A stretch of DNA of 64,000 nt from Pseudomonas serboccidentalis (lineage in GTDB: Bacteria; Pseudomonadota; Gammaproteobacteria; Pseudomonadales; Pseudomonadaceae). Numbering within the stretch: position 1 is the first letter of the stretch; each line of letters starts with the position of its first letter. The stretch lies in assembly GCF_028830055.1 (NCBI RefSeq), contig NZ_CP101655.1:3978553-4042552 (forward strand). The letters are read 5' to 3'. Position numbers and translations under genes: made by a program. Below, piece after piece: positions 1-8,976 of this stretch. Below the pieces are notes generated by a model. That model was not told the DNA's origin and did not search any database. It saw only the letters and a program-made list of their open reading frames with translations.

Positions 1-575
1 TTGGGTTGCTGGAGGATCTTGCCGGCCAACGACTGCACCGCCAGATCCGGCGCGCGGTAGACGTTTTCGCAGGCATCGAACATCGCCGAGGAGCGGTTAT
101 CGCGCACGAACACCGCGTCGGCGCTGGCGTAGTGCTCGACGATCTTGCGGCTCTCACCATGGAACGGGCCGATGCTTTGCGGCAGGTACACCGACGGCAC
201 CTTGCTGAGAATCGCCGTTTCCAGTTGCTTGGCGTGGCCGAGCTTCAGCTTGATGTGTTCGAAGGCACTTTTGGAGCGCATGTAGCCGCCACCCACACCG
301 ACGATCAGATCAGTCTTCTGCAACAGATCCGCCAGGCCGGCATACGACTGGTTGAGGAACACCGCCTGCTTGACCCGACCCAGGCCCTTGGCCGCCATCA
401 CTGGCGCGTCGAAACGCGGGTGCGGCAAGTAGGCGAAAGATTGCGGGTCGGACGCCACGACGTTGATCGAAGTGTCCTCGCCAAAGTTGCGCTGCACCAG
501 CGCGATGGCCAGATCGACGAGCAGGCCGTCACCGGAGTTGGACGCACTGTAGCCATGCAAAATCGTTACGTTCAT
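1..575 (-). CDS. polysaccharide pyruvyl transferase family protein, 3' end beyond window
   Basis: The gene reads from an ATG at 573-575 leftwards off the window edge, so only about 191 N-terminal codons are visible. The product starts MNVTILHGYSASNSGDGLL and contains a glycine-rich turn (VGVGGGYMRS) followed by YLPQSIGPF. This pattern is characteristic of the WcaK/AmsJ pyruvyl transferase family, which adds ketal pyruvate to sugars of exopolysaccharides. It starts 14 bases after the stop of the upstream glycosyltransferase, so the two are almost certainly co-transcribed. Pyruvylation would make the polymer acidic. The family call rests on motif recognition; the C-terminal half is not visible. 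Confidence 0.8.
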   Translation of the reverse strand, partial: MNVTILHGYSASNSGDGLLVDLAIALVQRNFGEDTSINVVASDPQSFAYLPHPRFDAPVMAAKGLGRVKQAVFLNQSYAGLADLLQKTDLIVGVGGGYMRSKSAFEHIKLKLGHAKQLETAILSKVPSVYLPQSIGPFHGESRKIVEHYASADAVFVRDNRSSAMFDACENVYRAPDLAVQSLAGKILQQP

Positions 576-589
576 AAGCTGAGTTCTAC

Positions 590-1672
590 TTAATAAGTGG
601 GAGCGCAATACACGTCATAGGTCTGGCGAATCATCAGTGCAGCGCTGAAACGTTCGCGCACGATGTTCCGGCCTTCGCTGCCGAGGTCGAGCAACCGCGG
701 CTTCTGGATTCGCGCCAGCACATCGGCCAGCGCCTGGTGGTCACCGGTGGGGAAGACATAGCCGGACACTTCATGGGTGACCAGTTCGGGCAGCGACGTG
801 CAATTGCTGGCGATCACCGGCAACCCCATGGCCATGCCTTCCAGCGGCACCATGGCGAAACCTTCCCAGCGACTGGGGACGATCAGCGCGTCGGCCTGTT
901 GATACAGCGCGTGCACTTCGGCAGGCGTGACCCACGGCAGGTACTCGACCGCGTCCATCTCCGGGCATTCAACCGTGTCCTCGTTGACCGCACTGCCGAC
1001 CACCGTCAGTTTCAGATCGCTGCGCTGCACCTTGGCGAAGGCCTTGAGCAGCACGTCGAAGCCTTTCTGGTAGTCGAGGCGACCGACGAACAGCAAATGA
1101 ATCGGCTCGGGACTATCAACCTTCGGCGCTTCGTCACGCTGATGGATGCCGTTGTAGATCAGCTTCATGCGCTTGCGCTGGATGCCGAAGCGCGCCGCCT
1201 TGTCCATCTCGTAACGGCTGACGCAGATGATCACGTCAGTGACCCGCTGCAGGACCCGTTCGATCCACGCGTAGAGCTTCTGCTTGATCGGCGAGCTTTC
1301 CATCAGGAACGAAAACGCGTGCGGGCAGTAGACGATTTTTGGTCGACGCCATGGTTTGAGCAGCACACACACGCAACGGCCGATCACCCCGGAAAAGGTG
1401 CTGTGCAAATGCACCACATCGGGTTTTTCCTTGAGCATCACCCGGGTCAGTTGCCAGGCGAAACGCAGCAGTGAGCGCACATCGCGGCCGCTGCGTTCGA
1501 ACGTGCGAATCTGTCGTTCATCGATGCCGTGCAGCTCTTTTTGCTGATCGAGCGGCACCAGATAGACCAGCTCGTAATTCGAATCCTGACCTTCGGGGGA
1601 AGCCGAGATGGTGCGGATAACGGTGGCGACCCCACCTTTTATCGTTTCAGCCACGTGCAGTATTTTTTTCAC
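590..1672 (-). CDS. glycosyltransferase family 4 (GT-B) protein
   Basis: A 360-residue protein with a GTG start (MKKILHVAETIKGGVATVI) preceded by a G-rich stretch. The N-terminal glycine turn, an HLHST segment near residue 95 and the C-terminal donor-site region with PSRWEGFAMVPLEGMAMG are hallmarks of GT4 retaining glycosyltransferases. It should transfer a nucleotide-activated sugar to a lipid-linked exopolysaccharide repeat unit at the cytoplasmic face of the inner membrane. It lies 41 bases after wzc and 14 bases before the pyruvyl transferase gene, within one minus-strand operon. Sugar specificity cannot be read from sequence. Confidence 0.88.
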   Translation of the reverse strand: MKKILHVAETIKGGVATVIRTISASPEGQDSNYELVYLVPLDQQKELHGIDERQIRTFERSGRDVRSLLRFAWQLTRVMLKEKPDVVHLHSTFSGVIGRCVCVLLKPWRRPKIVYCPHAFSFLMESSPIKQKLYAWIERVLQRVTDVIICVSRYEMDKAARFGIQRKRMKLIYNGIHQRDEAPKVDSPEPIHLLFVGRLDYQKGFDVLLKAFAKVQRSDLKLTVVGSAVNEDTVECPEMDAVEYLPWVTPAEVHALYQQADALIVPSRWEGFAMVPLEGMAMGLPVIASNCTSLPELVTHEVSGYVFPTGDHQALADVLARIQKPRLLDLGSEGRNIVRERFSAALMIRQTYDVYCAPTY

Positions 1673-1713
1673 AACCCACCCACTTCCTTGCCTGTAAGGA
1701 CAATCGCTGACAC

Positions 1714-3942
1714 TCAGGATTTGTCGGACGCGTATTCGTAGTTGTAATAACCGTAGCTACCGTTGCCGTAGGAGCTGGCTGTGCGCTTCTCGACGCCGTT
1801 GAACACCGCGCCCTTGAGCTCGATGCCGTTCTGGGCGAAGCGGCGAATGGTTATTTCAATCTCTTTGGCCGGGTTCACCGCAAACCGGGTGACGATCAGG
1901 CTGATGCCGGCTTCGCGCCCGACAATCGCGGCGTCGGTCACCGCCAGCAGCGGCGGCGTGTCGATGATCACCACGTCGTAGCGCTCACTCAGTTCGGCCA
2001 GCAGGTCGCGGAAGTTGACGTGCATCAACAGCTCGGAAGGATTGGGCGGAACCTGCCCACGGCTGATGAAGTGAAGGTTGTCGATTTCCACCGTATTGAC
2101 GGCCTGCTCGATGCTGCAACGCTTGGCCAGCAGGTCCGACAGGCCATTGTCGATCGGCACATTGAGCGTCTTGTGCAGATGGCCCTTGCGCATGTCGGCG
2201 TCGATCAGCAAGACGCGCTGACCGCTTTGCGCCATGACGGCCGCGAGGTTGGACGAGACGAATGTCTTGCCGACCTGCGGGCTGGGGCCGGAGATCATGA
2301 TGCGGTTGTTGGTCGAATCCAGTGCAGCGAAATGCAGACTGGTGCGCAGGCTGCGGATCGATTCGATGGACAGGTCGGTCGGATTGCGCAGAGCCAGCAG
2401 AGAGGCCGGCGTCTGCGCCGTGCTTTTGACCCGCACTTTCTTACTGTCCTCTTCGCGCTGCAAGACGCTATAGGGAATCGAGGCGTACACCGGCAACCCG
2501 AGCTGCTCGATGGCTTCCGGCCCTTCCAGGCCTTTGCTCAGGGATTTGCGCAGCAGCACCAGGGCCACACCGACAAAAGCACCGAGGAAGGTTGCGATCA
2601 ACACAATCAGGGCTTTTTTCGGTTTGACCGGGCTGGTCAGGTCGACATCCGCCGGATCGACCAAACGCACGTTGCCCACCGCACCGGCGCGGACGATGTC
2701 CAGCTCCTGGGATTTGTTCAGCAACTGCGTGTAGATCTGCGAAGCCACTTCCACATCGCGGGTCAGGTTAAGCAGCTCCTGCTGCGTGGCCGGCAGATCG
2801 CCGACTTTGCCTTCCAGCGCCTTCTGCTGCTGGGTCAATTCACCGATCTGCGACATCAGGGCGCGATACGCCGGATGCTGCTTGGTGAATTTGCGATCGA
2901 GTTCCGCCTGCTGCATTTTCAACTCGGAAATCCGCGTTTCGAGCGCGACGGACTGACCGAGCACCGATTGGGTTTCCAGGGAAATATTCACGGTCTTGCC
3001 GTGGGTCTGGTAGGCGTTGAGCGCATCGCTGGCCTTGGCCAGATCACGTTTGACCTGCGGCAACTGGCTTTGCAGAAACGCCAGGCTCTGCGCCGCTTCC
3101 GCCGAAGTACGGCGCACGTTTTGGTCCACGTACAGCGCCGCGATCTTGTCGAGGATCTTCACCGCCTCGGCGGCGTCGGCACTGGCCAGCGCCAGACGGA
3201 TAATCCCCGATTCCTTGCCCTGCTCGGAAATATCCAGCGCATCCTGGTAACCCTGAATGGTCACAATCCGTGGATTGCGCACCACTTCAAATCGGGTACC
3301 CGGGTTGGCCGACAACTGAGCGATCTGCCCCTCTACCCCGCCCTGCGCGAAGGCTTCGCCCGCGACGCCCTCGGCCAACAGGTTGTCGTTGTCATCGAAC
3401 AACTGAAAGTGCTGTTGGTCGCCCGCCACCAGCGTGAGCTTCTTGCCCATCAGCTCTTTGGGCAGATTGAGCCGGGTGAACTCCAGACGCTGACCGCCCC
3501 AGGCGTAGCTGTTAAAGCCGAAACGCGGCGGCGCCACGCTGAACTCGGTTTCGCCGCGATAACGCCGGGCGAGAAAACCGCCGATGACCGGGAAGGTGTT
3601 GGGGGTGACGTCGATGTCCAGACGCAGGTCGTCGACGGTTTTGCCGATCACCGCGCGGGACTTGATGATGCCGATTTCGGTCACCGACGGCGATTGCCCG
3701 CCGAGCATGCTGCTGAGGTCGGAAAACCCGAGCATGTCATTCTTTTTCGGTTCGACCTGAACCAGCGCGTTCGCCAGGTACACCGGCGTCGCCAATACCG
3801 CATAGGCTACGCCGGCGGCCATGAAGGCACCGGTGAAGGCACCGATCAGCCATTTCTGGTCGATCAAACTGCCAAATATGCCGAGAAGATCAATAGTGTC
3901 TTGATCGTTATCACGGTTGGCGATTACTGACGGTAACTGCAT
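1714..3942 (-). CDS. wzc: exopolysaccharide co-polymerase and tyrosine autokinase (BY-kinase)
   Basis: A 742-residue Wzc-type protein that regulates chain length and export of a Wzy-dependent polysaccharide. It has an N-terminal Wzz domain with a first membrane segment at about residues 30-50, a long periplasmic coiled-coil region, a second membrane segment (KKALIVLIATFLGAFVGVAL), then the cytoplasmic kinase. The kinase shows Walker A GPSPQVGKT (K at about 559), Walker A' LLIDADMRKGHL and Walker B VVIIDTPPLL. The tail carries a cluster of six tyrosines (SSYGNGSYGYYNYEY), the usual autophosphorylation sites. I chose the ATG at 3942 because the protein then starts MQLPSV; a GTG at 3963 is an alternative. 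Dephosphorylation would be by the adjacent Wzb. Confidence 0.93.
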   Translation of the reverse strand: MQLPSVIANRDNDQDTIDLLGIFGSLIDQKWLIGAFTGAFMAAGVAYAVLATPVYLANALVQVEPKKNDMLGFSDLSSMLGGQSPSVTEIGIIKSRAVIGKTVDDLRLDIDVTPNTFPVIGGFLARRYRGETEFSVAPPRFGFNSYAWGGQRLEFTRLNLPKELMGKKLTLVAGDQQHFQLFDDNDNLLAEGVAGEAFAQGGVEGQIAQLSANPGTRFEVVRNPRIVTIQGYQDALDISEQGKESGIIRLALASADAAEAVKILDKIAALYVDQNVRRTSAEAAQSLAFLQSQLPQVKRDLAKASDALNAYQTHGKTVNISLETQSVLGQSVALETRISELKMQQAELDRKFTKQHPAYRALMSQIGELTQQQKALEGKVGDLPATQQELLNLTRDVEVASQIYTQLLNKSQELDIVRAGAVGNVRLVDPADVDLTSPVKPKKALIVLIATFLGAFVGVALVLLRKSLSKGLEGPEAIEQLGLPVYASIPYSVLQREEDSKKVRVKSTAQTPASLLALRNPTDLSIESIRSLRTSLHFAALDSTNNRIMISGPSPQVGKTFVSSNLAAVMAQSGQRVLLIDADMRKGHLHKTLNVPIDNGLSDLLAKRCSIEQAVNTVEIDNLHFISRGQVPPNPSELLMHVNFRDLLAELSERYDVVIIDTPPLLAVTDAAIVGREAGISLIVTRFAVNPAKEIEITIRRFAQNGIELKGAVFNGVEKRTASSYGNGSYGYYNYEYASDKS

Positions 3943-3981
3943 AAGTCTGTTCTTACCATTCACTGATCTGAAGAATATTCA

Positions 3982-4422
3982 TCAATGTCCGAGGCGCTGC
4001 GCCCACGAGCTAACAGCATCTTCAATCAATGCATGGGCATGAATAAAAGCGGCCTTACCTTGACGATACGGATCCTGTATTTCTCGTTCGCTCTGCCACT
4101 TGCCAAGAAGAAACACTTTGCCTCTGGCGTGAGAGGCAATCTTCAGCACCTGATTCACATGTTGTTTTTCCATGACCAGAATCAGGTCCGACTCATTGAC
4201 AATATCAGCGGTCAATTGCCGCGCCGTGAAACCCTCGGCACTGTGGCCGCGGGCTTCCAGAACCTGGCGCGCCGACGCTTCCATGCCTTCACCAACCCGC
4301 GCCGCGAGGCCTGCGGAGGTCACCGAGATCGTTGAGGGAGTCAGCGCGTTACGCAGCAGAAGTTCTGCTGTCGGACTTCGGCAAATATTGCCAACGCACA
4401 CAACCAGGATATTTCTGAACAA
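3982..4422 (-). CDS. wzb: low-molecular-weight protein tyrosine phosphatase
   Basis: A 146-residue LMW-PTP. The CX5R phosphate-binding loop (CVGNICRS) lies at residues 9-15 and the general-acid aspartate is in DPYRQG at about residue 117. In Wzb/Wzc systems this enzyme dephosphorylates the tyrosine cluster of the co-polymerase and so permits polymer assembly; here wzc starts 39 bases downstream. The start is TTG, with AGGAAAG about 6-8 bases upstream, and no better ATG is available. As the first gene of the visible operon it may couple translation to the divergent promoter region at 4423-4711. No wza gene is visible in the window. Confidence 0.92.
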   Translation of the reverse strand: MFRNILVVCVGNICRSPTAELLLRNALTPSTISVTSAGLAARVGEGMEASARQVLEARGHSAEGFTARQLTADIVNESDLILVMEKQHVNQVLKIASHARGKVFLLGKWQSEREIQDPYRQGKAAFIHAHALIEDAVSSWAQRLGH

Positions 4423-4711
4423 GGTTTACTTTCCTGTGTAATATCATTCTGCCAACATCCAGTGCGGTTATTAATGAACCCACTAGATCATCCTGCACTC
4501 AGAAATAGATTCGCCCTGTTAATACCAGCGTATTAAGTACCACAGCGCCAAAAGTCGCCCAAACGGAATTACCGGACTAAAAATAACTGTGATTTTCAGA
4601 GCCAGATTTCCTGACAAAAACTAACATTTACGCACTTAGTTCAATTGTCAGTTTCGAATCGGTTATCACCCGATACTTTTCGCCGTTGTCACTTCTCACC
4701 GGAGAACCGAC
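4423..4711. promoter_or_regulatory. AT-rich divergent promoter region of the exopolysaccharide locus
   Basis: This 289-base gap separates the divergent wzb and glycosidase genes. It is clearly poorer in GC than its surroundings. It must hold the promoters of both transcription units, but I could not fix -35/-10 pairs with confidence. The right side carries GGAGA at 4701-4705, a good ribosome binding site for the glycosidase. No RNA gene or ORF was recognised. Confidence 0.55.
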
Positions 4712-5662
4712 ATGAAATCAGCACCTCTCAAACGACTGGGCGCTTTGACCCTGTTGCTGCTGGCTGCAACCGGCCACAGTCACGCCAATGAACTGTTCCC
4801 GGCCCTTCCCGCCAATAAAACCGTTGGTGTTCAGGTCAAGGTTCAGACCTTCTCCGCCGCTGACGCCCAGCAGATCAAAGCCACCGGCTTCAGTTTCGTG
4901 CGCTTTGGCGTCTGGACCGACAGCCTGGCCAGCGCGACGTATCAAAAGCAGATCAGCGACGCCTTCGCCGTGGCCCGCGCCGCTGGCCTGCCGGTATTGA
5001 TGACCCTGCGCGCGACCAAGCCGTTACCGACCAATGATCTGACGAGCGCCGGCGTCGCGTACGCCAACGCGCTGACCAGCCTGGCGACGACCTACGGTTC
5101 GCAACTGGTGGCGATTGAACTGTGGAACGAGCCGGACCTGGGCACCTACTGGCCGACCGGCAATTTCGACACAACGTTCGTGCCGTTCATGAGCGCGGCG
5201 TGCAAGACACTGCAGGACCAGCCTCCGGCCGCCCCGGTGATCGGCTTTGGCTTCGCCCGGCCACCCACCGCCGACTCGGCGTCCACGGTGGCCCTCAACC
5301 GGATCGTCAGTGAATACCCCAAATGTCTCAGCGCGATCTCCTATCATCCGTATGGCATGACGGGCACGCAGATCAGCAACGCTCAGGCGTTCATCCAGCA
5401 GAACTTCCATCTGCCGGGAGTGATCAGCGAATGGGGCATCTCGGCGCTCGCCTCAAACGGTGGGACCGAGGGTCAGGCGAGCAAAATCAGTGCGTTTGTC
5501 GCCGATATCAAAACCCGCAACATTGCACTGACCTCGATCTACGAATGGAAAAACAGCGACACGGGCAGCAACGACCGAGAGAAAAATTTCGGCCTGCAAA
5601 CCTCCGACGGCCAGGCAAAACCAGCCGAATCCGCAGTCAGGACCCAGTTGAACCTGCAATAG
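4712..5662 (+). CDS. secreted clan GH-A glycoside hydrolase linked to exopolysaccharide locus
   Basis: A 316-residue protein with a Sec signal peptide (hydrophobic LTLLLLAATGHSHA, cleavage about residue 26). The mature part looks like a TIM-barrel clan GH-A enzyme: the acid/base glutamate is in ELWNEPD (E140) and the nucleophile candidate in ISEWG (E240). These are spaced as in GH5/GH39-type retaining enzymes such as PslG. It probably acts in the periplasm on the polymer made by the neighbouring operon, trimming chains or clearing mislocalised polysaccharide. The start is supported by GGAGA 7 bases upstream. Substrate is inferred from context only, and the protein is shorter than PslG. Confidence 0.82.
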   Translation: MKSAPLKRLGALTLLLLAATGHSHANELFPALPANKTVGVQVKVQTFSAADAQQIKATGFSFVRFGVWTDSLASATYQKQISDAFAVARAAGLPVLMTLRATKPLPTNDLTSAGVAYANALTSLATTYGSQLVAIELWNEPDLGTYWPTGNFDTTFVPFMSAACKTLQDQPPAAPVIGFGFARPPTADSASTVALNRIVSEYPKCLSAISYHPYGMTGTQISNAQAFIQQNFHLPGVISEWGISALASNGGTEGQASKISAFVADIKTRNIALTSIYEWKNSDTGSNDREKNFGLQTSDGQAKPAESAVRTQLNLQ

Positions 5663-5870
5663 CCCTCTCTCAACGCGCTCAAGGGGCGTTAGCCGTCAGT
5701 TGCTTTGAACCTGCGGCCGATTTTGGCATCGTATTCATCGATACCGCGTCCCGCCTTTCAAACAGCCGTTCTCAGGTTGTTGCCACCGGGGAACCCGTTA
5801 CGCCTTGATGCCCTTGAGTGGCTGTCAGCGCTCGGGTAATGTCGTCAAACCCACAGGACAGAGCACACCC

Positions 5871-6797
5871 ATGACTTCCAAGCTGGAACAACTCAAACAA
5901 ATGACCACCGTGGTTGCCGACACCGGCGACTTCGAAGCGATCGCCCGGGTCAAGCCGGTAGACGCCACCACCAACCCTTCCCTGCTGCTTAAAGCCGCAG
6001 CCATCCCGGCTTACGCCGAACTGCTGAACGCGTGCGTCAGCGACTGCAAGGGCGACGTAGGCCTGGCCAGCGACCGTTTCGGCGTCGCCGTGGGCCAGGA
6101 AATCCTCAAAGTGATCCCGGGCCGTATCTCCACCGAAGTGGATGCGCGTCTGTCGTTCGACCAGGACGCCGTGCTCAAGCGTGCACACCGCCTGATCGAG
6201 CTGTACGACAAGGCCGGCATCGGCCGTGACCGCGTGCTGATCAAGATCGCGTCCACCTGGGAAGGCATCCGCGCGGCCGAGATTCTCGAGAAAGAAGGCA
6301 TCCAGACCAACCTGACCCTGCTGTTCTCCTTTGCCCAGGCGGCCGCCTGCGCTGACGCCGGGGTGTTCCTGATCTCGCCGTTCGTGGGCCGCATCTACGA
6401 CTGGTACAAGAAGGCCAACGGCAACGACTACACCGGCGCCGATGATCCGGGCGTACAGTCGGTCACCCGCATCTACAACTACTACAAGTCCAATGACTAC
6501 AAGACCGTGGTCATGGGCGCCAGCTTCCGCAACCTGAACCAGATCGAGCAACTGGCCGGCTGCGACCGTCTGACCATCAGCCCGGACCTGATCGACAAGC
6601 TGGCGGCAGACACCGGCAAACTGGAGCGCAAACTCGCCCCGGGTCACGCCGGCGAAGCCCGCCTGAGCCTGAACGAAGCGCAGTTCCGCTGGTTGTCCAA
6701 CGAAGACGCGATGGCCACCGAGAAACTGGCTGAGGGCATCCGTCAGTTCGCCCGAGACCAGGAGAAGCTCGAGGCGCTGTTGCAGGCCAAGCTGTGA
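5871..6797 (+). CDS. tal: transaldolase
   Basis: A 308-residue class I transaldolase of the pentose phosphate pathway, which transfers a dihydroxyacetone unit from sedoheptulose-7-phosphate to glyceraldehyde-3-phosphate. The Schiff-base lysine is K125 in [11 protein letters not shown], and the N-terminal [12 protein letters not shown] motif is typical. An in-frame ATG exists at 5805, but the family N-terminus ([11 protein letters not shown]) and an AGGAC box place the start at 5871. A strong terminator follows directly. The location next to rssC-rssB matches the PAO1 order as I recall it. Confidence 0.97.
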   Translation: MTSKLEQLKQMTTVVADTGDFEAIARVKPVDATTNPSLLLKAAAIPAYAELLNACVSDCKGDVGLASDRFGVAVGQEILKVIPGRISTEVDARLSFDQDAVLKRAHRLIELYDKAGIGRDRVLIKIASTWEGIRAAEILEKEGIQTNLTLLFSFAQAAACADAGVFLISPFVGRIYDWYKKANGNDYTGADDPGVQSVTRIYNYYKSNDYKTVVMGASFRNLNQIEQLAGCDRLTISPDLIDKLAADTGKLERKLAPGHAGEARLSLNEAQFRWLSNEDAMATEKLAEGIRQFARDQEKLEALLQAKL

Positions 6798-6820
6798 TTT
6801 GAGCGGTTGAAATGCAAAAA

Positions 6821-6850
6821 GGGCGAACCCGTTAAGGTTCGCCCTTTTTT
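6821..6850 (+). terminator. Rho-independent terminator of tal
   Basis: A nine-base stem GGGCGAACC/GGTTCGCCC with a six-base loop is followed by six T residues. It begins 24 bases after the tal stop codon. Confidence 0.93.
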
Positions 6851-6897
6851 ATTGGTGCGATTCAGTGGCAAATGATGATTGATGGCAGGAGATGACC

Positions 6898-7031
6898 CTG
6901 TGGCGAGGGGGCTTGCCCCCGTTCGGCTGCGCAGCAGTCGCAAAGCCTGCAAACCAGTCTATCCACAGAAATTCAGTGACGTGGTTCAGGGCCGCTACGC
7001 AGCCCAACGGGGGCAAGCCCCCTCGCCACAG
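6898..7031. repeat. REPIN-type inverted repeat, GTGGCGAGGG family
   Basis: The left arm (TGTGGCGAGGGGGCTTGCCC from 6899) and the right arm (reverse complement ending at 7030) flank about 85 bases of spacer. The arms continue with the CGTTCGGCTGCG/CGCTACGCAGCCC motif typical of P. fluorescens REPINs. The right edge is only 8 bases from the rssC stop. A second copy of almost the same length lies at 53584-53718. Confidence 0.88.
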
Positions 7032-7038
7032 AGGCCAC

Positions 7039-7521
7039 TCAGTGTCTTTCGAGGGCATTCACCAGATCATGAAAGGCTTCACGGTTGGAATCGTTCAGGC
7101 CCATGAGGATCTTGTGCGCTTCGAGCACCTTGATCCGCACCACTTCTTCAGACTGATCCTGATCCGGCAGGTCGTCCAGGCACTCGGGGCACGGCACCGG
7201 GTGGTTGACGATGTTGAACACCTGCTCGAAGCCCATCGACTGCAGCAGACGCGTGATGTCTTCGTGGGTGGTGACGACAGTCGGCAGCAGGCCGACCTTT
7301 TGCCGCGACAGGATCGACAGTTTGGCCAGCAGGCCCAGGGTGGTGCTGTCGATGCTACGGGTTTCGGTCAAATCGATCACGATCGCGTTGAAATTCAACG
7401 CGGTGAAGATTTTCTCAATAGTCGCATCCAACGCCGAACACAGGGTCAGGCGAACTTCACCGACGAACTTCAGGACGAAGGTGCCGTCCTGCTCGGCGAA
7501 CTGGATTCTACCGGTACTCAT
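7039..7521 (-). CDS. rssC: STAS-domain anti-sigma-factor antagonist RssC
   Basis: A 160-residue protein with an N-terminal STAS domain of the SpoIIAA type. The expected phospho-acceptor is the serine of IDSTTLGLL (S59). The C-terminal 55 residues carry a CPEC motif and acidic stretches outside the STAS fold. It overlaps rssB by four bases (ATGA), so translation is coupled. In pseudomonads this pair (PA2797/PA2798 in PAO1) is named RssC/RssB. By the logic of the family, the PP2C domain of RssB should dephosphorylate this serine and switch partners. The exact sigma or anti-sigma target is not evident. Confidence 0.85.
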   Translation of the reverse strand: MSTGRIQFAEQDGTFVLKFVGEVRLTLCSALDATIEKIFTALNFNAIVIDLTETRSIDSTTLGLLAKLSILSRQKVGLLPTVVTTHEDITRLLQSMGFEQVFNIVNHPVPCPECLDDLPDQDQSEEVVRIKVLEAHKILMGLNDSNREAFHDLVNALERH

Positions 7522-8702
7522 TGAAGGTTCCTGCTCAACACCAACAGGGCGATATCATCCGGCATCTCCCCTAGCGTGGCCAATCCAAACACTTGCCGCA
7601 GACCATCCAGGCTGCCGCCCGCCGACTTCACCCGTTGCGGCAAAGCAGCTTCTTTTTCTTTGAGCGTAGGTTCTGGCAATAGATCCAGAATGCCGTCGGA
7701 CATCAGCGTCAGGCTGAAAGTCGGTGGCAGCTCAAGCACGTGATCTTCGTAGGTGGCCTCGTTGAAAAGGCCTACCGGCAAACCGCGGCCTTCGAGGTAA
7801 CGAACACTGTCAGGCGTGTACAACACAGGCAACGGCAGATGGCCGCCGATGCTATAGGTCAACAAACCGGTCTCCTCGTCGATGACTCCACCGACCATTG
7901 TGACGTGTTTGCCCAGCTTACAGCTGATCAGCCCCCGGTTGATATGACCAAGGACTTCCGAAGGCTTGAATTCCGGCAGGGTGCCGTTGCGCTTGGACTC
8001 GAACAGCAAGCGCGTGGTCATGAACTTCAGCAGCACGGTGACGAACGCTGAAGAAGCGCCATGGCCCGATACGTCGGCCAGGTAGAACGCCACCCGACGC
8101 TCGTCAACGCGGAAATAGTCGACAAAATCACCCGACAGGTACAACGACGGGATGATCTGATGTGCAAACTGGAACTCGTCGATGCGCCACGGGCTTTCCG
8201 GCAGCATGTTCATCTGCACCTGGCGACCGGCATTCTGGTCTTCCTGGAGCAGGTTCAGGCTGGCTTCGAGCTCGCGGTTGGCCTTCTCCAGCTTCTCGCG
8301 GTAGCGCTGGTTCTCCAGCAGCAGGCGCGCACGATCAAGCGCGCGACGCACCGAGTGCTCGAGCACGGCGAGGTCTTCGAGAGGCTTGATCAGGTAGTCC
8401 GCCGCACCCAGGCGCAGCGCCTCGACCGCGTCGTTCATCACGCCGGCACCCGAAACGACGATCATCGGCGTTTGCGGTGACCGCTCAGTGACCTGACGGA
8501 TGAGTTCGAGACCGCCCATCTGCGGCATGCGCAGATCGCAGATGACCAAGTCGGGCTTGTCTTGCTCGAATACCTGAAGACCCTGTTGGCCGTTGCTGGC
8601 CTGCAGGACGCTGAAACCACTGTCTTCCAAATAGGCCGCGAGGCTCGCGCGTACTACTTCGTCATCATCGATTATCAGCAGCGTGGCACTGGTTTTTGGC
8701 AT
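7518..8702 (-). CDS. rssB: response regulator with PP2C phosphatase output, RssB
   Basis: A 394-residue protein with an N-terminal receiver domain (phosphorylatable D56 in LVICDLRMPQ, K in DYLIKP), a coiled-coil linker around residues 130-160 (LEKANRELEASLNLLQ), and a C-terminal SpoIIE/PP2C-type phosphatase (GDFVDYF, ADVSGHG, SDGILDLL). This architecture and length match Pseudomonas RssB, linked to turnover of the stationary-phase sigma factor RpoS. It is transcribed ahead of rssC with a 4-base overlap. Neighbours suggest a link between stress state, the PilZ protein at 8977 and the exopolysaccharide genes, but that is inference. Confidence 0.9.
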   Translation of the reverse strand: MPKTSATLLIIDDDEVVRASLAAYLEDSGFSVLQASNGQQGLQVFEQDKPDLVICDLRMPQMGGLELIRQVTERSPQTPMIVVSGAGVMNDAVEALRLGAADYLIKPLEDLAVLEHSVRRALDRARLLLENQRYREKLEKANRELEASLNLLQEDQNAGRQVQMNMLPESPWRIDEFQFAHQIIPSLYLSGDFVDYFRVDERRVAFYLADVSGHGASSAFVTVLLKFMTTRLLFESKRNGTLPEFKPSEVLGHINRGLISCKLGKHVTMVGGVIDEETGLLTYSIGGHLPLPVLYTPDSVRYLEGRGLPVGLFNEATYEDHVLELPPTFSLTLMSDGILDLLPEPTLKEKEAALPQRVKSAGGSLDGLRQVFGLATLGEMPDDIALLVLSRNLQ

Positions 8703-8909
8703 GTGGGCAAACGGCGCCAGAATTAGGTTGGCGTAGCAGGCGGGGCATCGGCCCGGCTCAGACTACTGGATTCGCTTTCTAGCCTCTCTGCTGCACCGCT
8801 TTCGAGCATTGGCCCGGAACGCGATTGCACCAGAGGTGCCCTTCTAAGGCGCAGACGGTACTCCCATCCGCGGGGCGTTTCAAGCATGCGCCGATGGTCG
8901 CTCGACGAC

Positions 8910-8939
8910 TTTACTTGTCAAATCACCGAGAGTTATAAG
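8910..8939 (+). promoter_or_regulatory. possible sigma70 promoter of the PilZ gene
   Basis: A -35-like TTTACT at 8910-8915 and a -10-like TATAAG at 8934-8939 are separated by 18 bases, 38 bases ahead of the PilZ start. Matches are only moderate. The rest of 8703-8976 shows no other recognisable element. Confidence 0.4.
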
Positions 8940-8976
8940 AACAGCTCAAACCGTAACCCAATGGAAGGACAAAGCC

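Noticed and set aside
2020..3930. 636-codon open frame antisense to wzc
   Set aside because: It overlaps the whole kinase gene, has low-complexity His/Arg/Gln composition and no domain. It is a by-product of high GC at third positions.
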